Shown here: positions 27,055-35,754 of the stretch, piece after piece
Numbering within the stretch: position 1 is the first letter of the stretch
Layout of the letters: every line of letters starts with the position of its first letter
Assembly: GCF_016902535.1 (NCBI RefSeq)
Contig: NZ_JACSNY010000012.1
Span: 1 to 64,000 of the forward strand
Source of the DNA: Anaerotignum lactatifermentans
GTDB taxonomy: Bacteria > Bacillota > Clostridia > Lachnospirales > Anaerotignaceae
DNA: 64,000 bases
Direction of reading: 5' to 3'
Program-made: the position numbers and the translations under genes
The notes under the pieces: generated by a model
What the model was told of the DNA's origin: nothing
Databases searched by the model: none
Seen by the model: only the letters and a program-made list of their open reading frames with translations

Positions 27055-28296
27055 ATGGCAACCATCAGACCTTTCGCGGGCATCCGTCCCGCACCGGCAT
27101 ACGCCAAAGAAGTGGCGGCCCTGCCCTATGATGTCATGAACACCCAGGAGGCCAGAGAAATGGTAAAAGGAAAACCGTATTCCTTCCTCCATATCGACCG
27201 GGCGGAAATCGACCTGCCCCCGGACACAGACCCTTACAGCCCCGCTGTTTACCAAAAAGCAAAGGAAACACTGGAAACCTTTGAAAAACAAGGCATTTTT
27301 ATACAGGATGAGACCCCCTGTCTCTATCTCTACCGTCTGACCATGGACGGCAGAAGCCAGACAGGGCTGGTGGTCTGCACCTCCATTGACGAGTACCAGA
27401 ACAATATCATCAAAAAACACGAGTTTACCCGGGCGGACAAAGAAGCGGACCGCATCCGCCACGTGGATACCCTGAACGCCAACACCGGCCCTATTTTCCT
27501 GGCTTACCGGGAAAATCCCCAGGCGGCGGAGATCATGGCGGCGGAAGTGAAAAAATTCCCCCTCTATGACTTTATCGCCGAGGACGGCATCGGCCATACG
27601 GTCTGGCGCATTGATGACAACGATACCATTCAGGCGCTGGTAAAGAGCTTTCAGACTGTGGACAGTCTCTATATCGCCGACGGCCACCACCGGAACGCCT
27701 CCGCCGTCAAGGTGGGGCTGAAACGCCGGGAGGAAAAGCCCGACTATACGGGCGAGGAAGAATTCAATTTCTACCTTTCCGTCCTGTTCCCCGCCCAGGA
27801 ACTGCATATTCTGGACTATAACCGTCTGGTAAAAGACCTGAACGGCCATACAAAAGAAGCCTTTCTGGCAAAACTGGAGGAAAAATTCCAGATCACGCCG
27901 GCGAAAACAGCGGTGCATCCGCCCAAGGCCCATACCTTCGGCCTTTATCTGGCAGGCCAGTGGTATCTGCTGGAGGCGAAAGCAGAGATCCTCTCCGATC
28001 ATCCCGTGGAAGGGCTGGACGTTTCCATCCTCCAAAGAGAGGTACTGACGCCCCTTCTGGCCATTGGCGACCCCCGCACCGACAAGCGCATCGACTTTGT
28101 GGGCGGCATCCGTGGCTTAGGCGAGCTGGAAAAACGGGTGGACAGCGGCGAAATGGCCCTGGCCTTCTCCATGTTCCCCACCTCCATGGCGGAACTGATG
28201 GCAACGGCAGACGCCGGACTAACCATGCCCCCCAAATCCACATGGTTTGAGCCAAAGCTGCGCAGCGGCCTGTTCCTCCATGATCTGGGCAAATAA
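27055..28296 (+). CDS. DUF1015 protein in serine operon (possible ParB/SerK-like enzyme)
   Basis: Protein of 413 residues matching the DUF1015 family. Recognisable parts are the N-terminal FAGIRPAPAYAKEVAALPYD, the HEFTRADKEADRIRH stretch and an ADGHHRNASA motif at residues 208-217. No membrane segment is present. DGHHR is reminiscent of the active-site loop of the ParB/sulfiredoxin-fold serine kinases (SerK, SbnI), which interconvert serine and phosphoserine. Together with the position 14 bases after serA and the absence of serB in the operon, this suggests a role in the last step or recycling of phosphoserine. That function is inferred, not established. Confidence 0.85.
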   Translation: MATIRPFAGIRPAPAYAKEVAALPYDVMNTQEAREMVKGKPYSFLHIDRAEIDLPPDTDPYSPAVYQKAKETLETFEKQGIFIQDETPCLYLYRLTMDGRSQTGLVVCTSIDEYQNNIIKKHEFTRADKEADRIRHVDTLNANTGPIFLAYRENPQAAEIMAAEVKKFPLYDFIAEDGIGHTVWRIDDNDTIQALVKSFQTVDSLYIADGHHRNASAVKVGLKRREEKPDYTGEEEFNFYLSVLFPAQELHILDYNRLVKDLNGHTKEAFLAKLEEKFQITPAKTAVHPPKAHTFGLYLAGQWYLLEAKAEILSDHPVEGLDVSILQREVLTPLLAIGDPRTDKRIDFVGGIRGLGELEKRVDSGEMALAFSMFPTSMAELMATADAGLTMPPKSTWFEPKLRSGLFLHDLGK

Positions 28297-28318
28297 AATT
28301 TAAAAAATTCCAAAGCAT

Positions 28319-28366
28319 AAAAGACCTTCTTTTTTCCCATACTAAAAAGAAAAAAGGAGGTCTTTT
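28319..28366 (+). promoter_or_regulatory. Hairpin covering the ribosome site of the 56-residue gene
   Basis: AAAAGACC plus a T-run pairs with an A-run plus GGTCTTTT; the 3' arm contains AAAGGAGG, the ribosome site of the next gene. It may act as a terminator for the serine operon, as a translation switch, or as both. Confidence 0.55.
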
Positions 28367-28369
28367 CTC

Positions 28370-28540
28370 ATGAATAAATTCGCCACAGGCATGATTATCG
28401 GCGGCGCCGCCGCCATTATGGGCATCGGGTATCTGATGCAGGACCAGAAAACCTACCGCAAAGTCGTGAAAAAAGGGAAGAAAATGGCGGCAAAAGCGGA
28501 GGAAGTCATGGATGATATGATGGACGATCTGCTGGATTGA
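28370..28540 (+). CDS. Small membrane protein (56 residues), unknown
   Basis: A short gene with a strong ribosome site (AAAAAGGAGG, nine bases before ATG). The product has a Gly/Ala-rich helix at residues 5-22 (FATGMIIGGAAAIMGIGYLM), then a basic stretch (RKVVKKGKKMAAKAEE) and an acidic end (DDMMDDLLD). This pattern recalls YtxH-like small membrane proteins. It is followed by its own terminator. Its function is unknown. Confidence 0.75.
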   Translation: MNKFATGMIIGGAAAIMGIGYLMQDQKTYRKVVKKGKKMAAKAEEVMDDMMDDLLD

Positions 28541-28558
28541 CCATCATCGCCTTTCCAG

Positions 28559-28606
28559 AAAAGAAAACCGGAGGTTCCTTTTCCAAAGGACGCTCCGGTC
28601 TTTTTT
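28559..28606. terminator. Bidirectional terminator
   Basis: AAAACCGGAG and CTCCGGTCTTTTTTT pair across about 18 bases, between the 56-residue gene and the convergent peptidase gene. Confidence 0.8.
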
Positions 28607-28610
28607 TCGC

Positions 28611-29363
28611 TCATACCGCCTGTTTTTCTATTTTCCAGAAGGCGCCGCCGGTGGTGGGGCTGGCCTTGGATTCATTGACAATGGTATTCAGGGACCAGAG
28701 CTTCGCTGTGGTCTCCCGGCTCTTGGGGTCTGCCAGCACCACGTTCCTGCCGTCGGGCAGATCGCACAGCAGCAGAAAATGACCGCCGCCGGTAAAATGG
28801 CCCTCGCCCATGAGGGCAATGACAAGGTAATGCTCCTCCAAAGCCGCTTTTACCTCTTCCTTGCTGGTCAAAATACTGCTTTCCAGCCCATAGTGGGCCA
28901 GACCGTCCTGGATCAGCGTATGGTAACTGCCGGAGCCGGGGCTCCAGTAGCCGTTTTCATAGGCCCAATCCGCTACCTCCTTGGGCGTTGCCTGCGTCTC
29001 CGTCAGAGAAGAGACCGCCATGGCTACCACCGTAGGCCCACAGCCCGTATCCTGAATCAGATCGCCTTCTCCATAGGTCTCATTGGCCCACGGCTCCTCC
29101 GTCTGGTTGTAATACACCAGCCAGTCCGGCAGTTGGGCGGGCGTTCCCTCGTCCGCGTCGGCCGTGAGGAAATCAGGAACAACGGAGGCGGGGACATAAG
29201 AAGGAATGAGAAAAACCGCCACAAACAAAGCGCCATAGACCAGCGCCCTGCGCAGTCCCGCCAGTTTGCGGCGTCTGCCGAACAGCAGAATATAGATCTG
29301 CACGGTGGTCATGAAAAACAGCGCCGCGCAGACGATAATACGCAGAATTTGCAATTTGCTCAT
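28611..29363 (-). CDS. Membrane-anchored C39-like cysteine peptidase
   Basis: Protein of 250 residues with two N-terminal membrane helices (about 5-25 and 36-57) and an extracellular papain-like domain of the C39_2 type. Catalytic Cys in DTGCGPTVVAMAV, His in GGGHFLLLCDL, and Asp in VLADPKS are present. It could cut surface peptides or wall-linked proteins; unlike bacteriocin-processing C39 domains, it is not fused to an ABC transporter. The ATG at 29363 is preferred because upstream ATGs lack ribosome sites. Confidence 0.82.
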   Translation of the reverse strand: MSKLQILRIIVCAALFFMTTVQIYILLFGRRRKLAGLRRALVYGALFVAVFLIPSYVPASVVPDFLTADADEGTPAQLPDWLVYYNQTEEPWANETYGEGDLIQDTGCGPTVVAMAVSSLTETQATPKEVADWAYENGYWSPGSGSYHTLIQDGLAHYGLESSILTSKEEVKAALEEHYLVIALMGEGHFTGGGHFLLLCDLPDGRNVVLADPKSRETTAKLWSLNTIVNESKASPTTGGAFWKIEKQAV

Positions 29364-29487
29364 TGTCCTCGCCCCCATTTCCTGATTCTGGAAACAGTAT
29401 ACCACCGGAGTATGACAACTTCTTTTCGAAACCCTGTCAAAATCATTAAGAATTTCCGTTTCTTTTCTTTCATTTTCCCCCGCGGCG

Positions 29488-29518
29488 AAAAACCCATCCT
29501 CTTTGAGAGGATGGGTTT
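29488..29518 (-). terminator. Rho-independent terminator after gltX
   Basis: The arms AACCCATCCTCT and AGAGGATGGGTTTTTC form a GC-rich stem with a short loop, ten bases past the gltX stop. Confidence 0.88.
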
Positions 29519-29528
29519 GCGATTTTGT

Positions 29529-30983
29529 TTATTTCTCCAGCATTTCAATGCCCACACGGATTCTGCGCAGGCTTTCTTCCCTGCCCAGAATATCCGCCAG
29601 TTCCATAGCGCCGCCGGGGGAAGTGGGTTCCCCGGAAAGGGCCGTACGAACGGGCCAGAGCAGCTGACCGTTTTTGATGCCCAGCTCCCCTACCAATGCC
29701 ATCAAGGCATCATGGATGGACTGGGTGTTCCAGTCCGCCAGACCCTCCAGCACAGGCAGTGCCGCCTTCAGAGAAGACAGAGCGATCTCGTCGTTTGTTT
29801 TCATTTTCTTATGGGTATACAGCTCTGTGCCGTATTCCGGCAGTTCCTTGAAGAAGCCCACCAGCCCGGGAATATCGTTGAGCGTTTCCAGTCTTTTCTG
29901 GAGCAGCTCGGCAATCTTTCTCAGATCCAGTCCGGTGCCGCCCAAAGCCTCTGTCAGCTTCGGCTCCGCCAGAGCGTAGAACTTCTCAAAGTCCATATTC
30001 TTCATATATTCCCCATTCATCCATGTCAGCTTCTTGATGTCGAAAATGGAGGGGGATTTGCTGAGGCCGGAAATATCGAAACATTCCTCCAGTTCCTTCA
30101 GAGTAAAGATTTCTCTGGTATCTCCGGGGCTCCAGCCCAAAAGGGCAATATAGTTCACAATGGCGTCTACCAGATATCCTTCGTTGATAAGATCCTCAAA
30201 GGACTTGTCCCCATGACGTTTGGACAGCTTATGATGGGCGTCCCGCATGACAGCCGGCAGATGCACATACACCGGCGGCTCCCAGCCGAAGGCTTCATAC
30301 AAAAGATTATATTTGGGCGTGGAGGACAGGTATTCGCTGCCTCTGACTACATGGGTAATGCACATCAGATGGTCGTCCACTACGTTGGCAAAATTGTAGG
30401 TAGGGAAGCCGTCGGCCTTCATCAGAATCTGGTCGTCCAGCTCTGCGTTGTCCACGGTGATCTCACCGTATACCACGTCCGTAAAGGTAGTTGTGCCGCT
30501 GTCGGGCATTTTCTGACGGATAACATAAGGCACACCGGCATCCAGTTTCGCCTGTACCTCTTCCGGGGACAGATGCAGGCAGTGTCTGTCATATTTGGCA
30601 AAAGCCGCGCCTTCCGCGTTGCTTTCCTTCAGGGATTCCAGACGTTCCTTGGTACAGAAGCAGTAGTATGCCTGCCCCTTTTCCACCAATTCCTTGGCAT
30701 AGTCCATGTACATCCCCATTCTCTCACTCTGGACATAAGGGCCGTAGTCCCCGCCGATATCAGGGCCTTCGTCATGATGCAGTCCTGTCATGCGCAGGGT
30801 ATTGTAGATCACGTCGGTGGCTCCTTCCACCAGTCGTTCCTGGTCCGTATCCTCAATTCTCAGAATAAACTTGCCGCCCTGGGATTTGGCGATGAGATAT
30901 TCATAGAGCGCCGTTCTCAGATTCCCAATGTGCATATAGCCGGTGGGACTGGGCGCGAATCTGGTTCTGACTTCCATTTTCAT
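29529..30983 (-). CDS. gltX: Glutamyl-tRNA synthetase
   Basis: Class I synthetase of 484 residues. HIGH motif [17 protein letters not shown] near the N-terminus, KMSKS-type motif [10 protein letters not shown] at about 245-254, and an all-helical anticodon-binding C-terminal half. Gram-positive GltX usually charges both tRNA-Glu and tRNA-Gln. Standalone gene with its own terminator. Confidence 0.96.
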   Translation of the reverse strand: MKMEVRTRFAPSPTGYMHIGNLRTALYEYLIAKSQGGKFILRIEDTDQERLVEGATDVIYNTLRMTGLHHDEGPDIGGDYGPYVQSERMGMYMDYAKELVEKGQAYYCFCTKERLESLKESNAEGAAFAKYDRHCLHLSPEEVQAKLDAGVPYVIRQKMPDSGTTTFTDVVYGEITVDNAELDDQILMKADGFPTYNFANVVDDHLMCITHVVRGSEYLSSTPKYNLLYEAFGWEPPVYVHLPAVMRDAHHKLSKRHGDKSFEDLINEGYLVDAIVNYIALLGWSPGDTREIFTLKELEECFDISGLSKSPSIFDIKKLTWMNGEYMKNMDFEKFYALAEPKLTEALGGTGLDLRKIAELLQKRLETLNDIPGLVGFFKELPEYGTELYTHKKMKTNDEIALSSLKAALPVLEGLADWNTQSIHDALMALVGELGIKNGQLLWPVRTALSGEPTSPGGAMELADILGREESLRRIRVGIEMLEK

Positions 30984-31109
30984 CTTCCTTCCTTTGATTT
31001 TTCCAAAACAATACGCCGCCCCACTTTTCCGGGGCAGAGCGCGTCCGTTATTAGTTTAAACGCAAAGCCGCCCGCTGTAAAGGGATTCGGCGGAAAAAGG
31101 CGGAAATAT

Positions 31110-31138
31110 TTGTGTCCCGCCGTCTTCTATGATATAAT
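31110..31138 (+). promoter_or_regulatory. Sigma-A promoter of the AI-2E-family gene
   Basis: TTGTGT (31110-31115), 17-base spacer, TATAAT (31133-31138), 72 bases before the ATG at 31210. Confidence 0.7.
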
Positions 31139-31209
31139 ACCCGATAACACAAACCCTCCGGGGCCGTTTCCCGCGAAACCGCCCCTTACTTTGGAAAGGA
31201 TGATCCTTT

Positions 31210-32355
31210 ATGCAGCTGGATGACAATACATTCAAAAAACTACGATGGCTTATTGTATTTACCCTGGTCGTTTTTATTCTGCTTTGGCGGATGGAGATGG
31301 TCGCGCTGGCCTTCGGCCTTCTGCTCAATATCTCCGCCCCCTTCCTGCTGGGCGCCGCCATCGCCTTTATCCTGAGTGTGCCTATGGCCCGGATTGAGAA
31401 GATTCTTTCCGGCATGGGCGGCAGCTCCTCCGCGAAAAAAAAGCTTCTGCGTCCCCTCAGCCTGATCCTGACCCTGCTGTTCGTCATCACCATCCTGGCC
31501 CTATCCACACTGGTGGTTCTGCCGGAACTGGGACGCACCTTCTCCAGTCTGGTCCGGACCATACAGCTCAAATTTCCGGTGTTCCTCCAGCAGGTGGAAG
31601 AACTTTTTCAGAATAACCCGGAAATTTCCCAATGGCTGCACAGCGTAGATCTGGATTGGGAGACCCTTTCCCAAAAAGCCCTGGAATTTTTCCAAAACGG
31701 CGCCAATGTGGTGGTGGGCTCCGCCTTTTCCGCCGCCCGCGGCATTTTCAGCGGCGTCGCCAACTTTGTCATCGGCTTTGTGTTTGCCTGCTACATCCTG
31801 ATTCAGAAGGAAAAGCTGGGCCTGCAGTGCCGTAAGCTGCTGTACGCCTATTTGAAAGCCCCTTTGGTAGAGCGGATTTTAGAAATCTGCTCTCTGACCC
31901 ACCGCACCTTTGCCAGCTTCCTGACGGGGCAGTGTCTGGAGGCGGTAATTCTGGGCACCATGTTCTTTGTGACCATGACCATTTTCCGTTTCCCTTATGC
32001 CCTGCTGGTAGGCGTCCTCATCGCCCTGACGGCGCTGATCCCTATTTTCGGCGCCTTTATCGGCTGCTTTGTGGCTACCTTCCTGATTCTGGTCATCAAC
32101 CCCTGGCAGGCGCTGGCCTTCCTGATTCTCTTCCTGATTCTCCAGCAGATCGAGGGGAATTTCATTTATCCTCATGTGGTAGGCGGCTCCGTAGGCCTTC
32201 CCTCCATCTGGGTACTGGTGGCCGTTACCATTGGCGGCAACCTGATGGGGATTGCCGGGATGCTGTTGTTTATTCCCATGGTCTCTGTGCTTTACACCCT
32301 GCTTCGTCGTGATGTTTACGCAAGACTCAAGGAAAAAGACCTGAATGTTTCGTAA
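31210..32355 (+). CDS. AI-2E family transporter
   Basis: Membrane protein of 381 residues with about eight helices and a soluble helical loop in the middle (about 105-175), the AI-2E/PerM/YdiK architecture. The segment near the end (GNFIYPHVVGGSVGLPSIWVL) is a family hallmark. Members export diverse small molecules or Na+/H+; autoinducer export is known only for some, so the substrate is open. GGAAAGGATG precedes the start. Confidence 0.9.
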   Translation: MQLDDNTFKKLRWLIVFTLVVFILLWRMEMVALAFGLLLNISAPFLLGAAIAFILSVPMARIEKILSGMGGSSSAKKKLLRPLSLILTLLFVITILALSTLVVLPELGRTFSSLVRTIQLKFPVFLQQVEELFQNNPEISQWLHSVDLDWETLSQKALEFFQNGANVVVGSAFSAARGIFSGVANFVIGFVFACYILIQKEKLGLQCRKLLYAYLKAPLVERILEICSLTHRTFASFLTGQCLEAVILGTMFFVTMTIFRFPYALLVGVLIALTALIPIFGAFIGCFVATFLILVINPWQALAFLILFLILQQIEGNFIYPHVVGGSVGLPSIWVLVAVTIGGNLMGIAGMLLFIPMVSVLYTLLRRDVYARLKEKDLNVS

Positions 32356-32363
32356 AATTGTTG

Positions 32364-32395
32364 TACGCGCCTATGGGAATAGGCGCGTTTTTTAT
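32364..32395 (+). terminator. Rho-independent terminator
   Basis: Stem ACGCGCCTAT/ATAGGCGCGT with loop GGGA and a six-T tail follows the AI-2E gene. Confidence 0.9.
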
Positions 32396-32499
32396 GCAAT
32401 TACGCCAGAAAATTCCCTCCTTGCCATTGCTTTTCCCGTTCCGCCGTGGTAAGATTGTATTACAAAGAATAAAGACTCTGTTCATTGGAGGTGTGGCAT

Positions 32500-32886
32500 A
32501 TGAGACAACGGGAAGAGATCATTCGGACATGGTTCGACATGTGGCTGGGTCAGGAACTTCTGCCCCTGGACGCGGTATTTACAAAAGACGTACATTACTA
32601 TGAATTTTTCGGCCCTGAATACGACGGCGTAGATCAGCTCCGCCGCTGGTTCGAGGAATGGAACGAAGTCAACCGGGTAAAGAGATGGGATATCCGCCGT
32701 TTCCTCCACACGCCGGATTCTACGCTGGTAGAATTTTATTTCCAGAGCGTGAACAAAAACGGGGAGGAACGGGAATTTGAAGGAGTTTATCTGGTAGAAT
32801 GGGATGGCGAGGATCGAATTCAGAAGCTGCAGGAATTCTATTGTCAGCTGCCTCACTACAAACCCTTCCAGAAAGAAACGACATAA
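32500..32886 (+). CDS. SnoaL/NTF2-like domain protein
   Basis: Soluble protein of 128 residues with the curved-sheet NTF2-like pattern: N-terminal helix with RTWFDMWLGQ, LDAVFTKDVHYYEFFGPEYDG, then alternating strands ending QEFYCQLPHYKPF. These proteins are often small enzymes or ligand binders; no catalytic set is evident. The true start is ATG 32500 because GGAGGTGTGGCAT lies just before it. Monocistronic, with terminators on both sides. Confidence 0.8.
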   Translation: MRQREEIIRTWFDMWLGQELLPLDAVFTKDVHYYEFFGPEYDGVDQLRRWFEEWNEVNRVKRWDIRRFLHTPDSTLVEFYFQSVNKNGEEREFEGVYLVEWDGEDRIQKLQEFYCQLPHYKPFQKETT

Positions 32887-32895
32887 CCACGCAAA

Positions 32896-32936
32896 AAAAC
32901 AGGCGCAGGAAGCCAAAAGGCCTCCTGCGCTTTTTT
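32896..32936. terminator. Bidirectional terminator
   Basis: AAAACAGGCGCAGGA...AGCC / GGCCTCCTGCGCTTTTTTA stem between convergent genes; its end touches the amidase stop. Confidence 0.85.
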
Positions 32937-33780
32937 ATTCCGTCTGTGCAACAGGCTCCGCGCCCAGATATTCCAGGATAGCGGCATAATACGCCTGTGC
33001 CGCCTTCCGGCAGCCTTCTTCCGTACCAAAGAGAGAAACATCGCTCTCATTGGTGACAAAGCACTGCTCCACCAGCACAGCGGCGCAGTCCACATTTTTC
33101 AAAATACCAAAAGTGTCATATTCATACACCGTCTCGTCGCTGGACTCCACCAGCATTTTCTGGGAACTGCCGTCCTCCTGGGGGACATAATAGCCAAAAC
33201 GGATGCCATCCTCTCCCCGCAGTCTTACGCCGGCCGTCTCCATATGCGATGCCAGCAGTCTGGCAAAGGAAAGGCTTTCCTCATGATTCTCCATGCCCGG
33301 CACCGCAGGATAGCACTCAAAGCCATAGCCGCTGCCGTCCTCGTCGGCGTTGGCATGGATGGACAATACCAGATCCGGGCTGGAACGGACAAATTTCCGG
33401 TTCCGTTCGGTGATGCTTTTGGTCTCTCCGTTTTCCCGGGAACGCACCACACGGAACCTGCCATCCTCTTTTAACAGCGCCTCCAAAGCGTCCGCCGTTT
33501 CCTCCGTCAGCCAGACCTCGGAAATGATTCCCTGGGCGCCGCCGTCCTCACCGCCGTGGCCCGCGTCCAGCGCCACCGTATAAGGATAGGCAAAATGCTG
33601 ATAAACCAGAAAACCGCCATAGCCCAGACCAAAGAGGATCATCACCAGCAGCAGCTTCCGCAGCAAACCGCCGCGACGGCGCCGCCGCTTCCTTTTGGGC
33701 GGCATTATTTCCGATTGCCTGTACAGGGGTCTGCGCTGTTTCTCCGGCGGAGCGAATTCCCGCCAGTTTTTTCCCTTCAT
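32935..33780 (-). CDS. N-acetylmuramoyl-L-alanine amidase (second CwlD-type)
   Basis: Amidase_3 enzyme of 281 residues. A long basic cytoplasmic N-terminus (KRKRRRRRGG) precedes one membrane anchor (about 40-60), then the zinc domain with LDAGHGGEDGG, a conserved Glu (WLTEETAD), LVLSIHANAD, and catalytic Glu in AAVLVEQCFVTNE. Compared with the 21766 enzyme it is anchored rather than exported and more divergent. Its start overlaps the stop of the preceding hydrolase gene (ATGA). Confidence 0.9.
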   Translation of the reverse strand: MKGKNWREFAPPEKQRRPLYRQSEIMPPKRKRRRRRGGLLRKLLLVMILFGLGYGGFLVYQHFAYPYTVALDAGHGGEDGGAQGIISEVWLTEETADALEALLKEDGRFRVVRSRENGETKSITERNRKFVRSSPDLVLSIHANADEDGSGYGFECYPAVPGMENHEESLSFARLLASHMETAGVRLRGEDGIRFGYYVPQEDGSSQKMLVESSDETVYEYDTFGILKNVDCAAVLVEQCFVTNESDVSLFGTEEGCRKAAQAYYAAILEYLGAEPVAQTE

Positions 33781-34463
33781 GGCAGATCAAAGGTCACGTT
33801 CTCTCCTGTAATTTCCATGACCTTCTCTCCGTAGGGCTTTTCCGCCAGTTTCCGGCAGATGGAGAAATGCCGCCAGAAATGCATGGGGAATAAGGCATCC
33901 GCGCCTATCTGTTCCATGAAATAATCCGCCGCCCAGCAGTATTTATCCTCCAGTCTGGGGTCCACCGGCACAAAAGCCGCATCGATCTTTTCCCCTTTCA
34001 GCCGGTCAATCTCGCCGCAGTAGCTTTGGCGGATGTCCTCATTAAAGGCATCGCTTTCTCCGTTCCAGTGCCACCAGTTCAAATCTCCGGCATGATAAAT
34101 GGTCTTTCCCTCCGCTTTTACCATAAAAGCCATTCCTTCGTCGTTGGACAGCAGTGTTTTGATCTGCACACCCTCTACCGTCGTTTCCTCATGGGCCGTC
34201 ATATGTACCGCCTTTGCGGCTACGCCGGCGGGAACAGCGATGTCCTCCGGCAGGAGATAGACCGCCCGCTGGGCAAATTTCCAGATACTCCGGTCATAAT
34301 GGTCCCCATGGGCATGGGATACGAAAACAAGGAGCTTTTTTCCCTCGTAAGCCTCGGGGGCAAAGCCGTTATATTTTCCGTCCTGTGTATAGTAATCAAA
34401 CAGCAGCACCGTGTTTTCCAGTTCCACGGAAAAACCGCTGTGATGGTAATAGGTCACTTTCAT
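33777..34463 (-). CDS. Metallo-beta-lactamase-fold hydrolase (UlaG-like)
   Basis: Protein of 228 residues with HSGFSVE, the metal motif SHAHGDHYD and later ligands in YHAGDLNWW and PMHFWRH. This short pattern (no glyoxalase C-terminal part) fits the UlaG/YtkL-like branch of MBL hydrolases with unknown substrate. It is translationally coupled to the downstream amidase through a 4-base overlap. Confidence 0.87.
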   Translation of the reverse strand: MKVTYYHHSGFSVELENTVLLFDYYTQDGKYNGFAPEAYEGKKLLVFVSHAHGDHYDRSIWKFAQRAVYLLPEDIAVPAGVAAKAVHMTAHEETTVEGVQIKTLLSNDEGMAFMVKAEGKTIYHAGDLNWWHWNGESDAFNEDIRQSYCGEIDRLKGEKIDAAFVPVDPRLEDKYCWAADYFMEQIGADALFPMHFWRHFSICRKLAEKPYGEKVMEITGENVTFDLP

Positions 34464-34483
34464 AGCCTCTCTCCTTTCTTCTC

Positions 34484-35032
34484 TCAGACTTCCCGCATGG
34501 CGCCGGTTTCCGGGTTCATGATAAAGCCGTAGACCTCCACCCCTTTATGGATCAGGGGATGATTGCGGATGGTCTCCACCGTATTCTGTACGGAACGGTT
34601 CAAATCGCCAAAGCCCGTCAGCCATTCCTCCAGATTTTTATGGTTGGCGTCCACATGGTCAATGACATCCTGGGAAATACCTTTTTCCATCATCTTCTCA
34701 ATCATTTCCTTGCCATTTAAGGCCCGTCCGCCGCAGTCGTCATGTCCGATGACCAGAATGGTATCCACGCCCAGCTCATAAACTGCCACCAGCAGACTGA
34801 AAATGACACTGCCGTAAGGATGGGTAATCTGTCCCCCGGCGTTTTTGATGAGCTTCACATCCCCGTTTTTAATGCCCAGCGCCGCCGGCAGCAGCTCCGT
34901 CATACGGGTATCCATACAGGACAGTATGGCAATCTTCCGATCGGGATATTTCGTTGTAGTATATTTTTTATACATTTCATGGTCTACAAAGACCTTGTTA
35001 TATTCCAGCATTTTTCTGATGCTCTCCTGCAT
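34484..35032 (-). CDS. Beta-class carbonic anhydrase
   Basis: Enzyme of 182 residues interconverting CO2 and bicarbonate. Zinc ligands appear as the Cys and Asp of SCMDTR and the His and Cys of GHDDCGG, the compact beta-CA pattern. It is soluble and about the size of Bacillus YtiB-type enzymes. Bicarbonate supply for carboxylations in a fermenting anaerobe is a plausible role. Confidence 0.93.
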   Translation of the reverse strand: MQESIRKMLEYNKVFVDHEMYKKYTTTKYPDRKIAILSCMDTRMTELLPAALGIKNGDVKLIKNAGGQITHPYGSVIFSLLVAVYELGVDTILVIGHDDCGGRALNGKEMIEKMMEKGISQDVIDHVDANHKNLEEWLTGFGDLNRSVQNTVETIRNHPLIHKGVEVYGFIMNPETGAMREV

Positions 35033-35045
35033 AACGCAGCACCTC

Positions 35046-35240
35046 CTATTTCTTCTTTCGCCCTTCCAGCTTCAAGACCAGAAAAATCAGCAGCACCCAC
35101 AGCACCATCAGCACCAGGGCCAGGGGCAGTATGGCCGACAGCAGCGTTTCCGACGGAATCCGTTCTGCCAAAAACCACAGCAGCGCCGCCGCGAAAATAA
35201 TATAGACCAGCGTCACCAGTCCCATTTTTCCTCCCCGCAT
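35046..35240 (-). CDS. Small two-helix membrane protein, unknown
   Basis: Protein of 64 residues with two hydrophobic helices (about 8-25 and 34-56) and a basic end (LEGRKKK). Resembles PLDc_N-type or similar tiny membrane proteins only in layout. Start could be codon 1 or Met6. It lies directly upstream of the carbonic anhydrase gene on the same strand and may be co-transcribed. Confidence 0.6.
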   Translation of the reverse strand: MRGGKMGLVTLVYIIFAAALLWFLAERIPSETLLSAILPLALVLMVLWVLLIFLVLKLEGRKKK

Positions 35241-35328
35241 CCTCTCACCTCTCGCTTCTTTCCTTGTCTATGTTAATTTTCTCGTTTGATTATAGCCCCC
35301 TTTCCGCCAAAAAGCAAAGGGGCCTTAC

Positions 35329-35366
35329 AAAAAAATCCGACATTTCCCGGGGAAATATCGGATTTT
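35329..35366 (-). terminator. Terminator of RNase P RNA
   Basis: AAAATCCGATATTTCC and GGAAATGTCGGATTTTTTT on the reverse strand form a long stem 17 bases past the rnpB 3' end. Confidence 0.9.
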
Positions 35367-35382
35367 CTGTGTTTTTCAAAAA

Positions 35383-35720
35383 GGAGAGCAGACCTGTAAG
35401 CCGGGTTCTGTCGTGGACAGCCATCTATCTTGGTCTGTTGTCGCCAACAGCATCATGCGATTTTTTGCGAGGCGGAACGAGCCATTCCGTACTTCCTCTT
35501 TCATCTTGCTTCAGGCGGGGTTTACAGAGCCTCCCTCGTTACCGGGGGAGCGGTGGGCTCTTACCCCACCTTTCCACCCTTACCTGCCAAAGACAGGCGG
35601 TTTATTTCTGTTGCACTTTCCTTAGAGTCGCCTCTACCGGCCGTTAGCCGGCGCCCTGCTCTATGAAGCCCGGACTTTCCTCACTTCCGAAGGAAGCGCG
35701 ACTGTCCAGTCTACTCACCT
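35383..35720 (-). ncRNA. rnpB: RNase P RNA, bacterial class A
   Basis: The reverse strand shows the conserved blocks of the tRNA-processing ribozyme in order: GAGGAAAGTCCGGGCTTC near the 5' end, GGAAAGTGCAACAGAAA, GGTAAGGGTGGAAAGGTG, and the 3' block ACAGAACCCGGCTTACAG. Length of about 340 bases fits. It has a perfect promoter upstream and a strong terminator downstream. Confidence 0.96.
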
Positions 35721-35725
35721 CTGGT

Positions 35726-35754
35726 ATTATACTGAAATCCGTCTTTTTTGTCAA
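35726..35754 (-). promoter_or_regulatory. Consensus promoter of rnpB
   Basis: TTGACA (35749-35754), exactly 17 bases, TATAAT (35726-35731) on the reverse strand. The -35 element contains the stop codon (TGA) of the upstream kinase gene. Confidence 0.93.

Noticed and set aside
28779-31223. Long forward frame across the C39 peptidase and gltX region
   Set aside because: Antisense to gltX and the peptidase, without start signals or recognisable domains.
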